NCBI RefSeq assembly: GCF_000384335.2
Contig: NZ_KQ031382.1
Span: 2,046,001-2,110,000 of the forward strand
DNA: 64,000 nt
Source of the DNA: Hyphomicrobium sp. 99
GTDB taxonomy: Bacteria; Pseudomonadota; Alphaproteobacteria; Rhizobiales; Hyphomicrobiaceae
Direction: 5' to 3'
Made by a program: the position numbers and the translations under genes. This document shows positions 9,701-18,774 of the stretch, piece by piece; position 1 is the first letter of the stretch, and each line of letters begins with the position of its first letter. The notes under the pieces are model-generated. The model was not told the DNA's origin. It saw nothing but the letters and a program-made list of their open reading frames with translations, and did no database searches.

Positions 9701-9818
9701 AGAAGGCCGCAAGAACGGCAGCGATAATCTCTACGCCTACGCCGGCGGCAAGGCGCACAAGGTCAGGCTCGTCTCTCCCGTCTTCATCGATCCGCAGGGA
9801 GCACGGCAGAATGTCTGA
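6771..9818 (+). CDS. soxA: Sarcosine oxidase, alpha subunit
   Basis: 1015 residues from GTG 6771, chosen because it overlaps the soxD stop and gives the family N-terminus. The N-terminal ~100 residues form a ferredoxin-like [2Fe-2S]-type fold (IDFDKPLAFTFDGQTYDGYA) as in SoxA, followed by an FAD/NAD domain (VLVVGGGACGLLAALAAG) and a C-terminal aminomethyltransferase (GcvT-like) half that binds tetrahydrofolate and receives the methyl-derived carbon. In a methylotroph-like genome this feeds C1 units to folate metabolism. The gene overlaps soxG by 8 nt. Confidence 0.93.
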   Translation: MTSSRVRTPGARIDFDKPLAFTFDGQTYDGYAGDTLASALLANGVRMLGRSFKYGRPRGIVGAGPEEPNALMQIEAGAHTIPNLKATQVELYDGLIARRTTGWPTLEFDLKSFGGLFSRFMPAGFYYKTFQDKKLWPKFEHIIRQAAGYGSSPKEADPETYDHSHRHAQVLVVGGGACGLLAALAAGRAGLKVVLLDEQNELGGWLLSSPQSVIGGKQANAWLKAAIGELQSMPNVEVLTRTSAFALHDMNLVLAVEQLQDHLPLAKRAANQPRQRLHRIRAENVVLATGAIERPLVFGNNDLPGVMTASALTTYLNRYGVAAGKRVLLQTTNDHIYQGACDLARAGCEVVLADARARINPAWEKRVRAAGVDVRAGYGIAYAKGRRAVSGAQLVKLDAERNIVIGNGPDIDCDVLGSSGGLSPTVHLYCHDGGRPHWNEAKLAFVVPATGRAKSGIYCVGAVTGEFGLQQALEQTQQTLRDLLSSLGKTATTDAVDLGTDEPTTILARRIFRIPDGKREGHGKKAFVDFQNDVSAADIHLAVRENYRSIEHIKRYTALGFGTDQGKLSNVNGFAIAADARGVSIPEVGTTTYRPAYSPVTFGTLAGAHVDDTFEPRRYSAMHAAHVARGAEFEPVGQWLRPWYFPKSGEDLHAAVRRECLAARRGVGIMDASTLGKIDLRGKDVREFLNRVYANAWTQLAPGKCRYGLMLDENGMVMDDGVTACIADDHFLMTTTTGGAARVLTWLEKWHQTEWPDLDVYMTSVTDHWATAAIVGPKSRQVLAKLCSDIDLSPSAFKFMDWREGTVAGVPARVFRISFSGELAFEVNVDANYGHHVWEALMDAGREFDITPYGTETMHVLRAEKGFIIVGQDTDGSMTPLDLDMAWAVSMKKPFSFIGKRSFARSDTAGPNRKQLVGLLTDDPETVLAEGAQIIESADITPPVPMLGHVTSSYYSAELGRSIALAVVRDGINRRSEEGRKNGSDNLYAYAGGKAHKVRLVSPVFIDPQGARQNV

Positions 9819-10461
9819 GCCAATCATGCGGTCGCCTCTCCATTCGCTTTGTCTCGAAAGTCAGGCGCGGCCAATCGACGACAGTTGTGGCGTCTGGGCG
9901 AACGAGATCCCGCACCTCGGCTACATCAGCCTTCGCGGAAATGTCAGCGATCAAGCTTTCGTAAACGCCGCATCGACGGCGCTCGGCGTCGCGCTTCCTG
10001 TGCAACCTTGCACGCTTGCATCTTCGAAAGACATGGACGTTCTATGGTTGTCGCCCGATGAGTGGATGATCGTCGCGTCAGTGAGCCAATCGCAATCGCT
10101 GCTTGCGAGCTTGCAGCAGGCGCTGACTGGCGTTCGCAGTCAAGTCGTCGACAATTCCGGAGGCTATACGCAAATCATCCTCGAAGGCGCGAACGCTCTC
10201 GACGTCCTCCAGCATGTGAGCGTCTATGATTTCGCAAGCTTGCAACCGGGCCGCGTCGTCGGCACGACGTTCGGAAAATCTTCCGCCTACGCATTTCGGC
10301 ACGGCGACGGCTTTCGCTTGCTCATCCGGCGCAGTTTCGCCGACTACATTTGGCGCTATCTCGCGCGCGCCGCCGCGCCTTACGGATTTGGTATCGTCGA
10401 TCTCCGTCGCGACGGCCAAGCTGAGCCGAGCGTCGGCAGCGTGAACGTGGCTCTCAGCTGA
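9811..10461 (+). CDS. soxG: Sarcosine oxidase, gamma subunit
   Basis: 216 residues from ATG 9811, overlapping the end of soxA (ATGTCTGA). The protein resembles the GcvT-like fold of SoxG: LWLSPDEWMIV, then VVDNSGGYTQIILEGANALDVL, then the C-terminal RRSFADYIWRYL segment. It is a structural subunit of the heterotetramer and lacks a catalytic site of its own. Gene order B-D-A-G is the standard one. dgcA starts 10 nt downstream. Confidence 0.9.
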   Translation: MSEPIMRSPLHSLCLESQARPIDDSCGVWANEIPHLGYISLRGNVSDQAFVNAASTALGVALPVQPCTLASSKDMDVLWLSPDEWMIVASVSQSQSLLASLQQALTGVRSQVVDNSGGYTQIILEGANALDVLQHVSVYDFASLQPGRVVGTTFGKSSAYAFRHGDGFRLLIRRSFADYIWRYLARAAAPYGFGIVDLRRDGQAEPSVGSVNVALS

Positions 10462-10471
10462 GGATCAGGCG

Positions 10472-12535
10472 ATGCGCTATCCGCACATCTTCACGCCCCT
10501 CAAGCTCAACCAACTGACGCTGCCAAACCGCATCTACTCGACGGCCCACGCCGAAGTCTATGCGGATGCAGGCGGCATGCCCGGCGATCGCTACATCCGC
10601 TACTACGAAGAGAAGGCCAAGGGCGGCCTCGGCATGGCGATCTGCGGCGGCTCCAGCCCCGTATCGATCGACGTTCCGCAAGGCGCGTGGCGCCCGGTCA
10701 ATCTCACGACAGATCACGTCATCGAACCGATGGCCCGACTGGCGGAAACCGTCCATCGCCACGGCATGAAGATCATGATCCAGGCGACACATATGGGCCG
10801 TCGCTCGGCCTATGCCGGAGATCCATGGCCTCATCTCGTATCGCCGTCGGGCGTTCGCGAGTTCGTGCACCGTGGGAACGCTAAGGCCATTGAAATCGAG
10901 GATATCCAGCGCATCATCGCGGACTTCGCAGCAGCCGCCAAACGCGTTCAGGCGTCCGGCTTCGACGGCATCGAAATCTCCGCCGCGCATCAGCAACTCA
11001 TCGATCAGTTCTGGTCGCCGCGCTCAAACATGCGCACCGACGAATGGGGCGGCAGCCTCGAAAACCGCATGCGGTTTGGTCTCGAAGTGCTCACCGCCGT
11101 GCGCGAAGCAGTCGGTCGCGACTTCTGCGTTGGGCTGCGCATGTGCGCCGACGAGTTCCACGACGACGGTCTCGATCATGAAGTCTTGAAGGAAATCGCG
11201 CAGCGCATGTCGGAGACCGGCATGATTGATTTCATCAGCGTGATCGGTTCGGGTGCAGACACGCACAACACGCTGGCGAACTGCATGCCGCCGATGGCGC
11301 TGCCGCCGGAACCGTTCGTGCATCTGGCGGCGGGGATCAAGTCCGTCGTCAACGTGCCCATACTGCACGCGCAAGGCATCCGCGACATCACGCAAGCCGA
11401 ACGCATTCTCGCGAACGGGTTGGTCGATATGGTGGGCATGACCCGCGCGCACATCGCCGATCCGCACATCATGAAGAAGGTCCGCGAAGGCCGCGAGGAT
11501 CAGATCCGGCAGTGTGTCGGCGCCAACTACTGCATCGACCGAATGTATTCGGGCTCCGATACGCTCTGCGTCCAGAACGCAGCGACATCGCGCGAGGCGA
11601 CGATGCCTCACATCATCACGCAGACGAAGGGCGCCAAGAGGCGCATCGTCGTCGTCGGCGGCGGCCCGGCTGGTCTCGAAGCCGCGCGCGTATCGCGGTC
11701 GCGTGGGCACGACGTCGTTCTGTTCGAGCGTAACGCGACCGTCGGCGGCCAGATAAATCTTGCAGCGAAGGCGCCGCAACGAGAGCAAATGGCCGGCATC
11801 GTCCGCTGGTTCGATCTCGAAACCAAACGCTTGGGTGTCGATCGCCGGATGGAAACCGAAGCGACACCCGAGATGGTGCTCCGCGAGCAACCGGACATCG
11901 TCGTACTCGCAACGGGCGGCCGCAGCTTTTCCGACCAAGTCGCAAACTGGGGCGCGAAGGACGGTCTCTCCATCAGCTCATGGGACATCCTATCAGAGAA
12001 AGTCGCCCCAGCTGAGAACGTGCTCGTCTACGACGGCATCAGCGCCCATGCGGGATTTGGCACGGCGGATTTCCTCGCAAGCCGCGGCTGCACCGTCGAG
12101 ATCGTCACGCCTGATACAAAAGTCTCCGATGATGTGGGCGGAACGACGTTTCCGATCTTCTATCGGCGCCTCTATTCGCAAGGCATCATTCCGACGCCGA
12201 ACCATTGGCTCGATCGAGTCTACGCAGAGGGCAACAAAAAGGTCGCCGTGCTGCGCAACGAATATACCGATGAGCTTGAAGAGCGCGTCGTCGATCAGGT
12301 CGTCATCGAAAACGGCATCACGCCGAACACCGAGCTCTACACGTCGCTGAAAGACCGCTCGCTCAATCGCGGGCAGGTGGATCTCAAGTCGTTGTACGCA
12401 GCCGAACCACAACCGGCGCTTCAGGACGCAACTGGGGACGGACGCTTTCTTCTGTTTCGTGTCGGCGATTGCGTTTCGATGCATAACATCCACGCCGCCA
12501 TCTACGACTCGCTCCGCCTGTGTAAGGATTTCTGA
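10472..12535 (+). CDS. dgcA: Dimethylglycine demethylase subunit DgcA (flavin/Fe-S)
   Basis: 687 residues. N-terminal old-yellow-enzyme-like TIM barrel (residues 1-~345) that binds FMN, then a cysteine segment, CVGANYC with a further Cys 12 residues on, for a 4Fe-4S cluster, then an FAD/NAD domain beginning VVVGGGPAGLEAARVSRSRG. The architecture is that of trimethylamine dehydrogenase; the neighbours identify it as DgcA, which oxidises N,N-dimethylglycine to sarcosine. One cysteine of the trimethylamine dehydrogenase cluster motif is Ala here, which I believe is normal for this subgroup. Electrons would pass to DgcB and the ETF encoded next. Confidence 0.88.
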   Translation: MRYPHIFTPLKLNQLTLPNRIYSTAHAEVYADAGGMPGDRYIRYYEEKAKGGLGMAICGGSSPVSIDVPQGAWRPVNLTTDHVIEPMARLAETVHRHGMKIMIQATHMGRRSAYAGDPWPHLVSPSGVREFVHRGNAKAIEIEDIQRIIADFAAAAKRVQASGFDGIEISAAHQQLIDQFWSPRSNMRTDEWGGSLENRMRFGLEVLTAVREAVGRDFCVGLRMCADEFHDDGLDHEVLKEIAQRMSETGMIDFISVIGSGADTHNTLANCMPPMALPPEPFVHLAAGIKSVVNVPILHAQGIRDITQAERILANGLVDMVGMTRAHIADPHIMKKVREGREDQIRQCVGANYCIDRMYSGSDTLCVQNAATSREATMPHIITQTKGAKRRIVVVGGGPAGLEAARVSRSRGHDVVLFERNATVGGQINLAAKAPQREQMAGIVRWFDLETKRLGVDRRMETEATPEMVLREQPDIVVLATGGRSFSDQVANWGAKDGLSISSWDILSEKVAPAENVLVYDGISAHAGFGTADFLASRGCTVEIVTPDTKVSDDVGGTTFPIFYRRLYSQGIIPTPNHWLDRVYAEGNKKVAVLRNEYTDELEERVVDQVVIENGITPNTELYTSLKDRSLNRGQVDLKSLYAAEPQPALQDATGDGRFLLFRVGDCVSMHNIHAAIYDSLRLCKDF

Positions 12536-12537
12536 TC

Positions 12538-14418
12538 GTGTCCGTCGCGGTGGCCGTTACGGTGCTCTTCTGGGTCTCGGTCGCGACACTCGCGATAGGC
12601 CTTGCGCGTCGCTCGGCCCTATGGCGAACGGGTCGCGAAGCACCCTTCGAGTGGTCTGAGCTGTTGGCCGTGCCGAAACGCTACTTCGTCGAATTGCATC
12701 ACGTCGTCGCGCGCGATCCCTATATCGCGAACACGCACATAGCGACGGCGGGCGGCGCCATCGCAGCCCTGTTGCTCGTTGCATTCAATTACGGCCTCGG
12801 AATTTATTCTTGGCTGCTCGATTGGGGAATTCTGCTCGCCGCAGCTGTTATGCTAACAGGCACGTTTTTCGTTTGGCAAAGACGCCGCGAGCCGCCTCCA
12901 CGACTATCGCGCGGTGCTTGGGATCGCTTGCCATATACTCTCGCGGCATTTGCGAACGGCCTCGCTATTCTGACGATGACGCGGCCTGAAACAGTATCGC
13001 TGGCCATCGCGGCGCTGGCGTTGCTCCTGCTGCTGGCCGGTTCGGCAGAACTTGCGCTCGGCATTGGCGTCGGCTCTCCAATGAAGCATGCCGTTGCCGG
13101 TCTTCTCCATCTGGCCTTTCATCCGAGACCTGAGCGCTTCGCTGGTGTGCGATCGACTGCGCTCTCACCGCTGGCACTAGGCAATCGCGAATTCGGAGTG
13201 GCTAAACCTTCGGATTTTCTCTGGACGGAACTGCTGAGTTTCGACGCCTGCGTGGAATGCGGAAAGTGCGAGCAATCGTGCCCAGCCTTCGCAGCCGGCC
13301 AGCCGCTCAATCCGAAGAAGCTTATCCAAGATCTCGTCGCCGGCTTATCGAGTTCGAGCGATGTCGCCTATGCGGGCCGACCCTATCCCGGCATCCCGAT
13401 CGGTTCCCACCGCGGAAGCCCGAACCAAGCGATTGTGCCGAAACTCATAGAAGCTGAGACGATCTGGTCTTGCACGACGTGTCGCGCATGTGTCGAAGAA
13501 TGCCCGATGCTGATCGAGCACGTCGACGCGATTGTCGGCATGCGCCGCAACCTCAACCTCACGCAAGGCGATGTACCAGGAACCGCGCCCGAGACGCTTG
13601 AGAATTTGCGAGAAACCGAGACGCAGGGCGGCTACGCGAAAACGGCGCGATACAACTGGGCCGTCGATCTCGGCGTGGCTGTTGCTGAGCCGGGGAAGCC
13701 TGTAGATCTTTTGCTCTTCGCGGGCGAAGGCGCATTCGACATGCGCTATCAGCGAACGCTCCGAGCGCTCGTGAAAAGTCTGAAGGCCGCGCGCGTTGAT
13801 TTCGCCATACTCGGAGAGCGCGAAAGCGATACCGGCGACACTGCGCGCCGTCTCGGCGACGAAGCGACGTTCCAGACTTTGGCGAAGCAGAATATTGCCA
13901 CACTGGCGTCGCTAAATTTCAAACGCATCGTAACGTCCGATCCGCATGTGCTGCACAGCTTGCGCAACGAATATCCAGCGTTCGGCGGCAATTACACCGT
14001 CATTCATCACACCGCGCTTCTTGCCGAGCTGGCGTCGCAAGGCAAACTACAACTCGGAAAAGATTCAGAAGCGCGCGCGTTGACCTATCACGATCCCTGC
14101 TATCTCGGCCGCTACAATGGCGAGACGGAAGCGCCGCGTGATCTATTGCGCAGACTTGGCATCGAGGTGCGGGAAATGCAGCGCTCCGGCCTTCGCGGCA
14201 GATGTTGCGGCGGCGGAGGCGGCGCACCACTGACCGACATTCCGGGCAAACAGCGCATTCCCGATATTCGTATGAGCGACGCGCGCGAAGTGGGTGCCGA
14301 CGTGATCGCCGTCGCCTGTCCCCAATGCACCGCCATGCTCGAAGGCGTCGCAGGCGCGCGTGCCGAAATTCTCGACATCGCGGAACTGGTGGCGTCATCG
14401 TTGGAAGGGCAGCCATGA
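12538..14418 (+). CDS. dgcB: Dimethylglycine demethylase-associated membrane Fe-S protein DgcB
   Basis: 626 residues from GTG 12538, only 2 nt after dgcA. The N-terminal third has hydrophobic segments near residues 3-22, 75-95, 98-115 and 140-180, so it is a membrane protein. Two 4Fe-4S motifs follow, CVECGKCEQSCP near residue 238 and CTTCRACVEECP near 312, and then CCG-type domains ending in RCCGGGGG. This is the heterodisulfide reductase-like layout used to carry electrons between soluble flavoproteins and the quinone pool. Its stop overlaps the etfA start (ATGA). Confidence 0.88.
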   Translation: MSVAVAVTVLFWVSVATLAIGLARRSALWRTGREAPFEWSELLAVPKRYFVELHHVVARDPYIANTHIATAGGAIAALLLVAFNYGLGIYSWLLDWGILLAAAVMLTGTFFVWQRRREPPPRLSRGAWDRLPYTLAAFANGLAILTMTRPETVSLAIAALALLLLLAGSAELALGIGVGSPMKHAVAGLLHLAFHPRPERFAGVRSTALSPLALGNREFGVAKPSDFLWTELLSFDACVECGKCEQSCPAFAAGQPLNPKKLIQDLVAGLSSSSDVAYAGRPYPGIPIGSHRGSPNQAIVPKLIEAETIWSCTTCRACVEECPMLIEHVDAIVGMRRNLNLTQGDVPGTAPETLENLRETETQGGYAKTARYNWAVDLGVAVAEPGKPVDLLLFAGEGAFDMRYQRTLRALVKSLKAARVDFAILGERESDTGDTARRLGDEATFQTLAKQNIATLASLNFKRIVTSDPHVLHSLRNEYPAFGGNYTVIHHTALLAELASQGKLQLGKDSEARALTYHDPCYLGRYNGETEAPRDLLRRLGIEVREMQRSGLRGRCCGGGGGAPLTDIPGKQRIPDIRMSDAREVGADVIAVACPQCTAMLEGVAGARAEILDIAELVASSLEGQP

Positions 14419-15539
14419 GCGATGTGAAGCGCATCGATCCGCGGCGTCCGTATCGTATCTCACCTTCGGGACTGCGTCGCATCGTGCTCGGAGAAATCGC
14501 AGGCGGTGGGCTGCACGTCGGCGCGTTTGCGCGAGCGAATGAAAAAGCGAGGCCGCGTCGCACATCCGAGCCCGCAAAGACCTGGCACATGGCGATCGCC
14601 CATTCCAATCGTGGCAAACTCGATGATCACGCGCGTGAAGCGATCGCTGCTGCCGCCATTATCGCCACGCCAGAAGTGGGCGTCATCGCCGTGATCCTCG
14701 GCGAGCTTCACGAGGACATAGCGCCATTGGGCGCCGATAGGATCATCGTCATTCCAGAGTTGGATGCGGCGAGATTTCAGCCGCAGCGTGAAGAAGCTGT
14801 TGTTCAATCGCTGTTGGACAAATACCAACCCGCACACGTCGTCATGCCCGACAACATGCTCGGCGACGGCGATCTCGGTCGCCGGTTGGTCGCAAAGCAT
14901 GACGACATGAAAGCAGCAACGCATGTGGCGGAACTGGATCGCCATCACGTCGCTATCTACTGGTCCGGTAGCAGCGTGCTCGCGAAAACGCCCCTTCCAC
15001 GCTTCGTGCTTCTTGCGCCCGGAACGATTGATACCGATCTGCCGCTTGTAGGAGCGGGAGAACGGCTGCCGCCCCCGCATTTTGCGAGCATCACCGAAGT
15101 TTGCCGTGATCTCGGTCTCGAGCAAACGGAGACATCAGGCATCGCACTGGAGGAAGCAGACTTCATCGTCTCCGCCGGTAGCGGCGTTCGCAACGTCGAT
15201 ACGATCGACATGCTTGCCCGAACACTCGGCGCTGCCGTGGGCGCCAGTCGCGTCGCGGTCGATGAAGGCAAGTTCCCGCGCGACAAGCAGATCGGTGCAT
15301 CGGGCAAAACGGTCAACGCGACGACCTATTTCGCGATCGGCATTTCAGGGGCCGTTCAGCATCTGCAAGGCATCAAGGGCTGCCGACACGTCATCGCCAT
15401 CAATCGCGACGCTGGAGCGCCGATCGTCAAGCGAGCGGATCTCACTGTCATCGGCGATGCTGAAGAACTCATGCAAGCGCTGATTACGCGTGTATCCCAA
15501 GCGCGCAATCAGGGCGAAGTCCCGGAGGGTGAACGATGA
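14415..15539 (+). CDS. etfA: Electron transfer flavoprotein alpha subunit, demethylase-associated
   Basis: 374 residues from ATG 14415, which overlaps the dgcB stop. The first ~75 residues are a variable extension; an ETF alpha N-domain follows and the C-terminal FAD domain is clear: VSAGSGVRNVDTIDML, then ATTYFAIGISGAVQHLQG. It resembles the divergent ETF alpha found beside dgcAB in Pseudomonas rather than the housekeeping ETF. It likely accepts electrons from the demethylases. It overlaps etfB by 4 nt. Confidence 0.87.
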   Translation: MSDVKRIDPRRPYRISPSGLRRIVLGEIAGGGLHVGAFARANEKARPRRTSEPAKTWHMAIAHSNRGKLDDHAREAIAAAAIIATPEVGVIAVILGELHEDIAPLGADRIIVIPELDAARFQPQREEAVVQSLLDKYQPAHVVMPDNMLGDGDLGRRLVAKHDDMKAATHVAELDRHHVAIYWSGSSVLAKTPLPRFVLLAPGTIDTDLPLVGAGERLPPPHFASITEVCRDLGLEQTETSGIALEEADFIVSAGSGVRNVDTIDMLARTLGAAVGASRVAVDEGKFPRDKQIGASGKTVNATTYFAIGISGAVQHLQGIKGCRHVIAINRDAGAPIVKRADLTVIGDAEELMQALITRVSQARNQGEVPEGER

Positions 15540-16321
15540 GCAACGCGTTCACAGTCGCGGCGTTGATTTCAGCAGGCCGGCATCCCGTGAGCGGCGCGCC
15601 GCGCGCATGCCGTGGAGACGCCATCGCGATGGCGTTAGGTCGCCGTATTGCCGGTGATGCGCTTCGCGTCATTCACGCCGGTGCTGCGGAAGAGCCGTCG
15701 CTTCAAGATTATCTAGCGCTTGGTGCGGGAACGATAGAGGTTCTGCCCGTGGAAGCGAGCGGCGATACGGCGCTGGTGCTCGCGGCTTATCTCAAGAATG
15801 TCGACATCATACTGACAGGCAGCAACACGGAATTGGGCGCAGGAAGCGGACTCCTCCCATATGCACTGGCGCGAGCCCTCAGCTGTCCGGTTGTCGCCAA
15901 TGTACTCGATGCGCGCGTTGATAAAAGCGCGGGCGAAGAGTGGGATGTCGAAATTCGCCAGTTTCTGCCGAAGGGACAGCGACGCCGGATAGCTTGTCCC
16001 TTGCCGCTCGTGATGACTGTTCATCCGCGCGCGCCCGTTGAACTCAAATATGCATATGCCCGGCGCATGTCAGGCCATATCACCACCGCTCCGGAACCAG
16101 CCATTGCGGATCGCGTCATGCCGCCTGACTGGACGGTCGAAACTGCGCCACGCCGCCCGGTGCGTCTTAAAGCGCAAGACAGAAAATCAGGACACGCGCG
16201 TATGCAATCGGCCGTTGTCTCCGAGGCGAAAGGCGGCGTTGTCGCTTTTGAGGGCACAATCGTCGATAAAGCACAAGTGATGCTGAATTATCTGAGAGAA
16301 CATCGGCTCGTCGATTTCTAG
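15536..16321 (+). CDS. etfB: Electron transfer flavoprotein beta subunit, demethylase-associated
   Basis: 261 residues from ATG 15536. It has the ETF beta arrangement: an N-terminal strand followed by DAIAMALGRRI, then VDIILTGSNTELGAGSGLLP in the nucleotide-binding region. It is more divergent than housekeeping EtfB, as expected for the copy paired with dgcAB. It binds AMP and, with EtfA, FAD. The gene ends 25 nt before the gbcA start. Confidence 0.85.
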   Translation: MSNAFTVAALISAGRHPVSGAPRACRGDAIAMALGRRIAGDALRVIHAGAAEEPSLQDYLALGAGTIEVLPVEASGDTALVLAAYLKNVDIILTGSNTELGAGSGLLPYALARALSCPVVANVLDARVDKSAGEEWDVEIRQFLPKGQRRRIACPLPLVMTVHPRAPVELKYAYARRMSGHITTAPEPAIADRVMPPDWTVETAPRRPVRLKAQDRKSGHARMQSAVVSEAKGGVVAFEGTIVDKAQVMLNYLREHRLVDF

Positions 16322-16346
16322 CATGCCCGTGCGAAGGGAGAACCAC

Positions 16347-17627
16347 ATGCAAATATCCAACGAACTGCGGGCGATGATCGGACGCCGCCGGCCGGGCTAC
16401 AGCCTCGAAGCGCCTTTCTACCGTACCAAAGAGGTCTTTGACCTCGATATGGATGTCATCTTCGGACGCCACTGGATTTATGTCGGCGTCGAGCCGGACA
16501 TTCCGGAGCCCGGCGATTATTTCACGGTGCCGCTCGGCCGCACGTCCATCGTTGTCGTGCGCGATGACGACATGACGGTCCGCGCCTTTCATAACGTCTG
16601 CCGGCATCGGGGCGCGCGCCTATGCGATGGAGAGAAAGGCAGCGTCGGCAACGTCGTTTGTCCATACCATCAGTGGACATACGATCTGACCGGAAAGCTC
16701 ATCCATACCGAGCATATGGGCGATGAGTTCGATCGCAGCCAGTTCAGCCTGAAGACGGTGCACGTTGGAAATATCGCAGGCCTGCTGTTCATCTGCCTCG
16801 CGGATGAACCACCCGCGGACTTCGAGCAGATGCGCCAGGAGATGGAGCCCTACATTCTTCCGCATCGGATCAGTGACTGCAAAATTGCCTACGAGGAAGA
16901 CCTCATCGAAAATGGCAATTGGAAGTTCACGATGGAGAACAATCGTGAGTGCTACCATTGCAAGGCAAACCATCCCGAGCTGACCGTCTCGCTCTACGAA
17001 TTCGGATTTGGCTATCAGCCGTCGCCTGAAAATGCCGACGAGGTTCAGGCATTCAGAGAGCTGATCGTTCGCGAACACGCACGATGGGAATCATGTGGGC
17101 TTCCCTCCGTCGAGCGCGAATTTCTCGATAGCCGCGTGACGGCCTATCGTACCGAAAGATTGCCGCTCGATAAGGCCGGTGAATCGCAGACCATGAACAG
17201 CAAGGTCGCCTGTCAGAAACTACTGGGCGATCTCACGCAGCGAAATCTCGGCGGCCTTTCATTCTGGACGCAGCCAAATTCCTGGCATCACTTCATGAGC
17301 GATCACATCGTGACCTTCAGCGTGTTGCCGATCGATCCGGAACGCACGCTGCTCAGAACGAAGTGGCTCGTTCACAAGGACGCTGTTGAAGGGCGCGATT
17401 ATGATCCGAAACAACTGAGCGAAGTTTGGCACGAAACGAACAAGCAGGACGGAGCCCTCGTCGAGCGCACTCAGATAGGTTCGCAGAGCGCGGCCTATCA
17501 ACCGGGGCCCTATTCGCCATACACCGAGGAGTTGGTTGAGAAGTTCATGTCCTGGTACTTCAAACGACTGCGAGCGGAGACCGGACATGAAACTGCGACC
17601 GTCAGCCCATTCGCTGCGAGCGCCTGA
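16347..17627 (+). CDS. gbcA: Glycine betaine monooxygenase, Rieske oxygenase component
   Basis: 426 residues from ATG 16347; AAGGGAGA lies 5 nt upstream, so the in-frame ATG at 16323 is rejected. The Rieske [2Fe-2S] ligands are Cys85-x-His87 and Cys105-x2-His108 (CRHRGARLC and CPYHQW). The mononuclear iron region follows at NNRECYHCKANHPEL. This enzyme hydroxylates a methyl group of glycine betaine, giving dimethylglycine and formaldehyde. The assignment as GbcA rests on family resemblance plus the adjacent gbcB and dgc/sox genes; a stachydrine or carnitine oxygenase is less likely here. Confidence 0.88.
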   Translation: MQISNELRAMIGRRRPGYSLEAPFYRTKEVFDLDMDVIFGRHWIYVGVEPDIPEPGDYFTVPLGRTSIVVVRDDDMTVRAFHNVCRHRGARLCDGEKGSVGNVVCPYHQWTYDLTGKLIHTEHMGDEFDRSQFSLKTVHVGNIAGLLFICLADEPPADFEQMRQEMEPYILPHRISDCKIAYEEDLIENGNWKFTMENNRECYHCKANHPELTVSLYEFGFGYQPSPENADEVQAFRELIVREHARWESCGLPSVEREFLDSRVTAYRTERLPLDKAGESQTMNSKVACQKLLGDLTQRNLGGLSFWTQPNSWHHFMSDHIVTFSVLPIDPERTLLRTKWLVHKDAVEGRDYDPKQLSEVWHETNKQDGALVERTQIGSQSAAYQPGPYSPYTEELVEKFMSWYFKRLRAETGHETATVSPFAASA

Positions 17628-17633
17628 TCCGAC

Positions 17634-18749
17634 ATGAGCGATGTAATACGGCCGAGCCGGTTGGGACCTGAACTTTGGGACGCGACGCCCGGCAAATGGA
17701 ATGCCGACGAGGATGATACGCTCATCTGTGCGCACGTCCGGCAGGAGACGCATGACGTCAAGAGCTTCCTTTTCCGCGCTCAGTCCCCGCGTCTCTTTCG
17801 TTTCCGGCCGGGACAGTTCATCACGCTCGAGCTTGAAATCGACGGCGCGGTGATCAACCGCTGCTACACGATATCGTCGCCGCCGACGCGCCCCGATACG
17901 CTGTCGATCACGGTGAAGCGCCACCCCGGCGGCAAGGTTTCCAACTGGCTGCACGACAACATGAAACCCGGCCTCAAGATTAAGGCGCTCGGGCCTTCGG
18001 GCGACTTCAGCTGCACTCTGCACGCAGGCCCGCGATATCTGTTCTTATCGGGTGGCTCGGGCGTGACGCCGTTGATGTCCATGGCGCGCACGCTTTACGA
18101 ACTGGGCGAGGATCACGATGTGGTCTTCGTGCACAGCGCGCGATCGCCCCGCGACATCATCTTTCGACACGAACTGGCGATGATGACTTACGGCACGAGC
18201 AACTTCCGAACGGCGTTTGTGTGCGAAAAAATCGGCGAAGCTCGCGATTGGAGCGCGCCGACGGGTTATCTTTCATTGCCGCTCTTGAAGTCGATCGTGC
18301 CAGACCTCGCGCAGCGCGAAATTTTCTGCTGTGGGCCAGAAGCCTATATGGCCAACGTCCGCGCAATGCTGCGAGACGCTGGTTTCGATATGGCGCACTA
18401 TCACGAGGAAAGTTTCTCGTTCGAACGGCAAGGCGTGCGGCAGCCTGAAGCTGAGACCGTGCTCGTAGGAGATGAAACGCCAGCGGCGAGTTTCAAGATC
18501 GAGTTCACCCGGTCCGGCCGCACGATCGATTGCCGTCCCGATCAGTTCATCCTCGACGCGGCGCGAGCGGCTGGTATGCGGCTGCCGTTTTCGTGCAGCA
18601 AGGGCGTGTGCGGCACCTGCAAAAGCAAGAAGCTTTCAGGTCAGGTGGCGATGACGCACGGTGGCGGAATCCGCCAACGCGAGATCGACGCCGGAATGAT
18701 CTTGATTTGTTGCAGCAAACCGCTCGAAAACGTCACCATCGAAAAATAG
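17634..18749 (+). CDS. gbcB: Glycine betaine monooxygenase, reductase component
   Basis: 371 residues. FAD-binding ferredoxin-reductase domain (RCYTISSPPTRPD), NAD domain (LFLSGGSGVTPLMSMAR and FCCGPEAYM) and a C-terminal plant-type [2Fe-2S] domain with CSKGVCGTC near residues 321-329 and the last Cys in LICCSKP. It passes electrons from NAD(P)H to the Rieske centre of GbcA. It starts 6 nt after gbcA. It is the last gene of the long plus-strand run and faces choV, 25 nt away, with no clear terminator between them. Confidence 0.9.
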   Translation: MSDVIRPSRLGPELWDATPGKWNADEDDTLICAHVRQETHDVKSFLFRAQSPRLFRFRPGQFITLELEIDGAVINRCYTISSPPTRPDTLSITVKRHPGGKVSNWLHDNMKPGLKIKALGPSGDFSCTLHAGPRYLFLSGGSGVTPLMSMARTLYELGEDHDVVFVHSARSPRDIIFRHELAMMTYGTSNFRTAFVCEKIGEARDWSAPTGYLSLPLLKSIVPDLAQREIFCCGPEAYMANVRAMLRDAGFDMAHYHEESFSFERQGVRQPEAETVLVGDETPAASFKIEFTRSGRTIDCRPDQFILDAARAAGMRLPFSCSKGVCGTCKSKKLSGQVAMTHGGGIRQREIDAGMILICCSKPLENVTIEK

Positions 18750-18774
18750 CGAATGGATAAGCGCGACGCTGCGC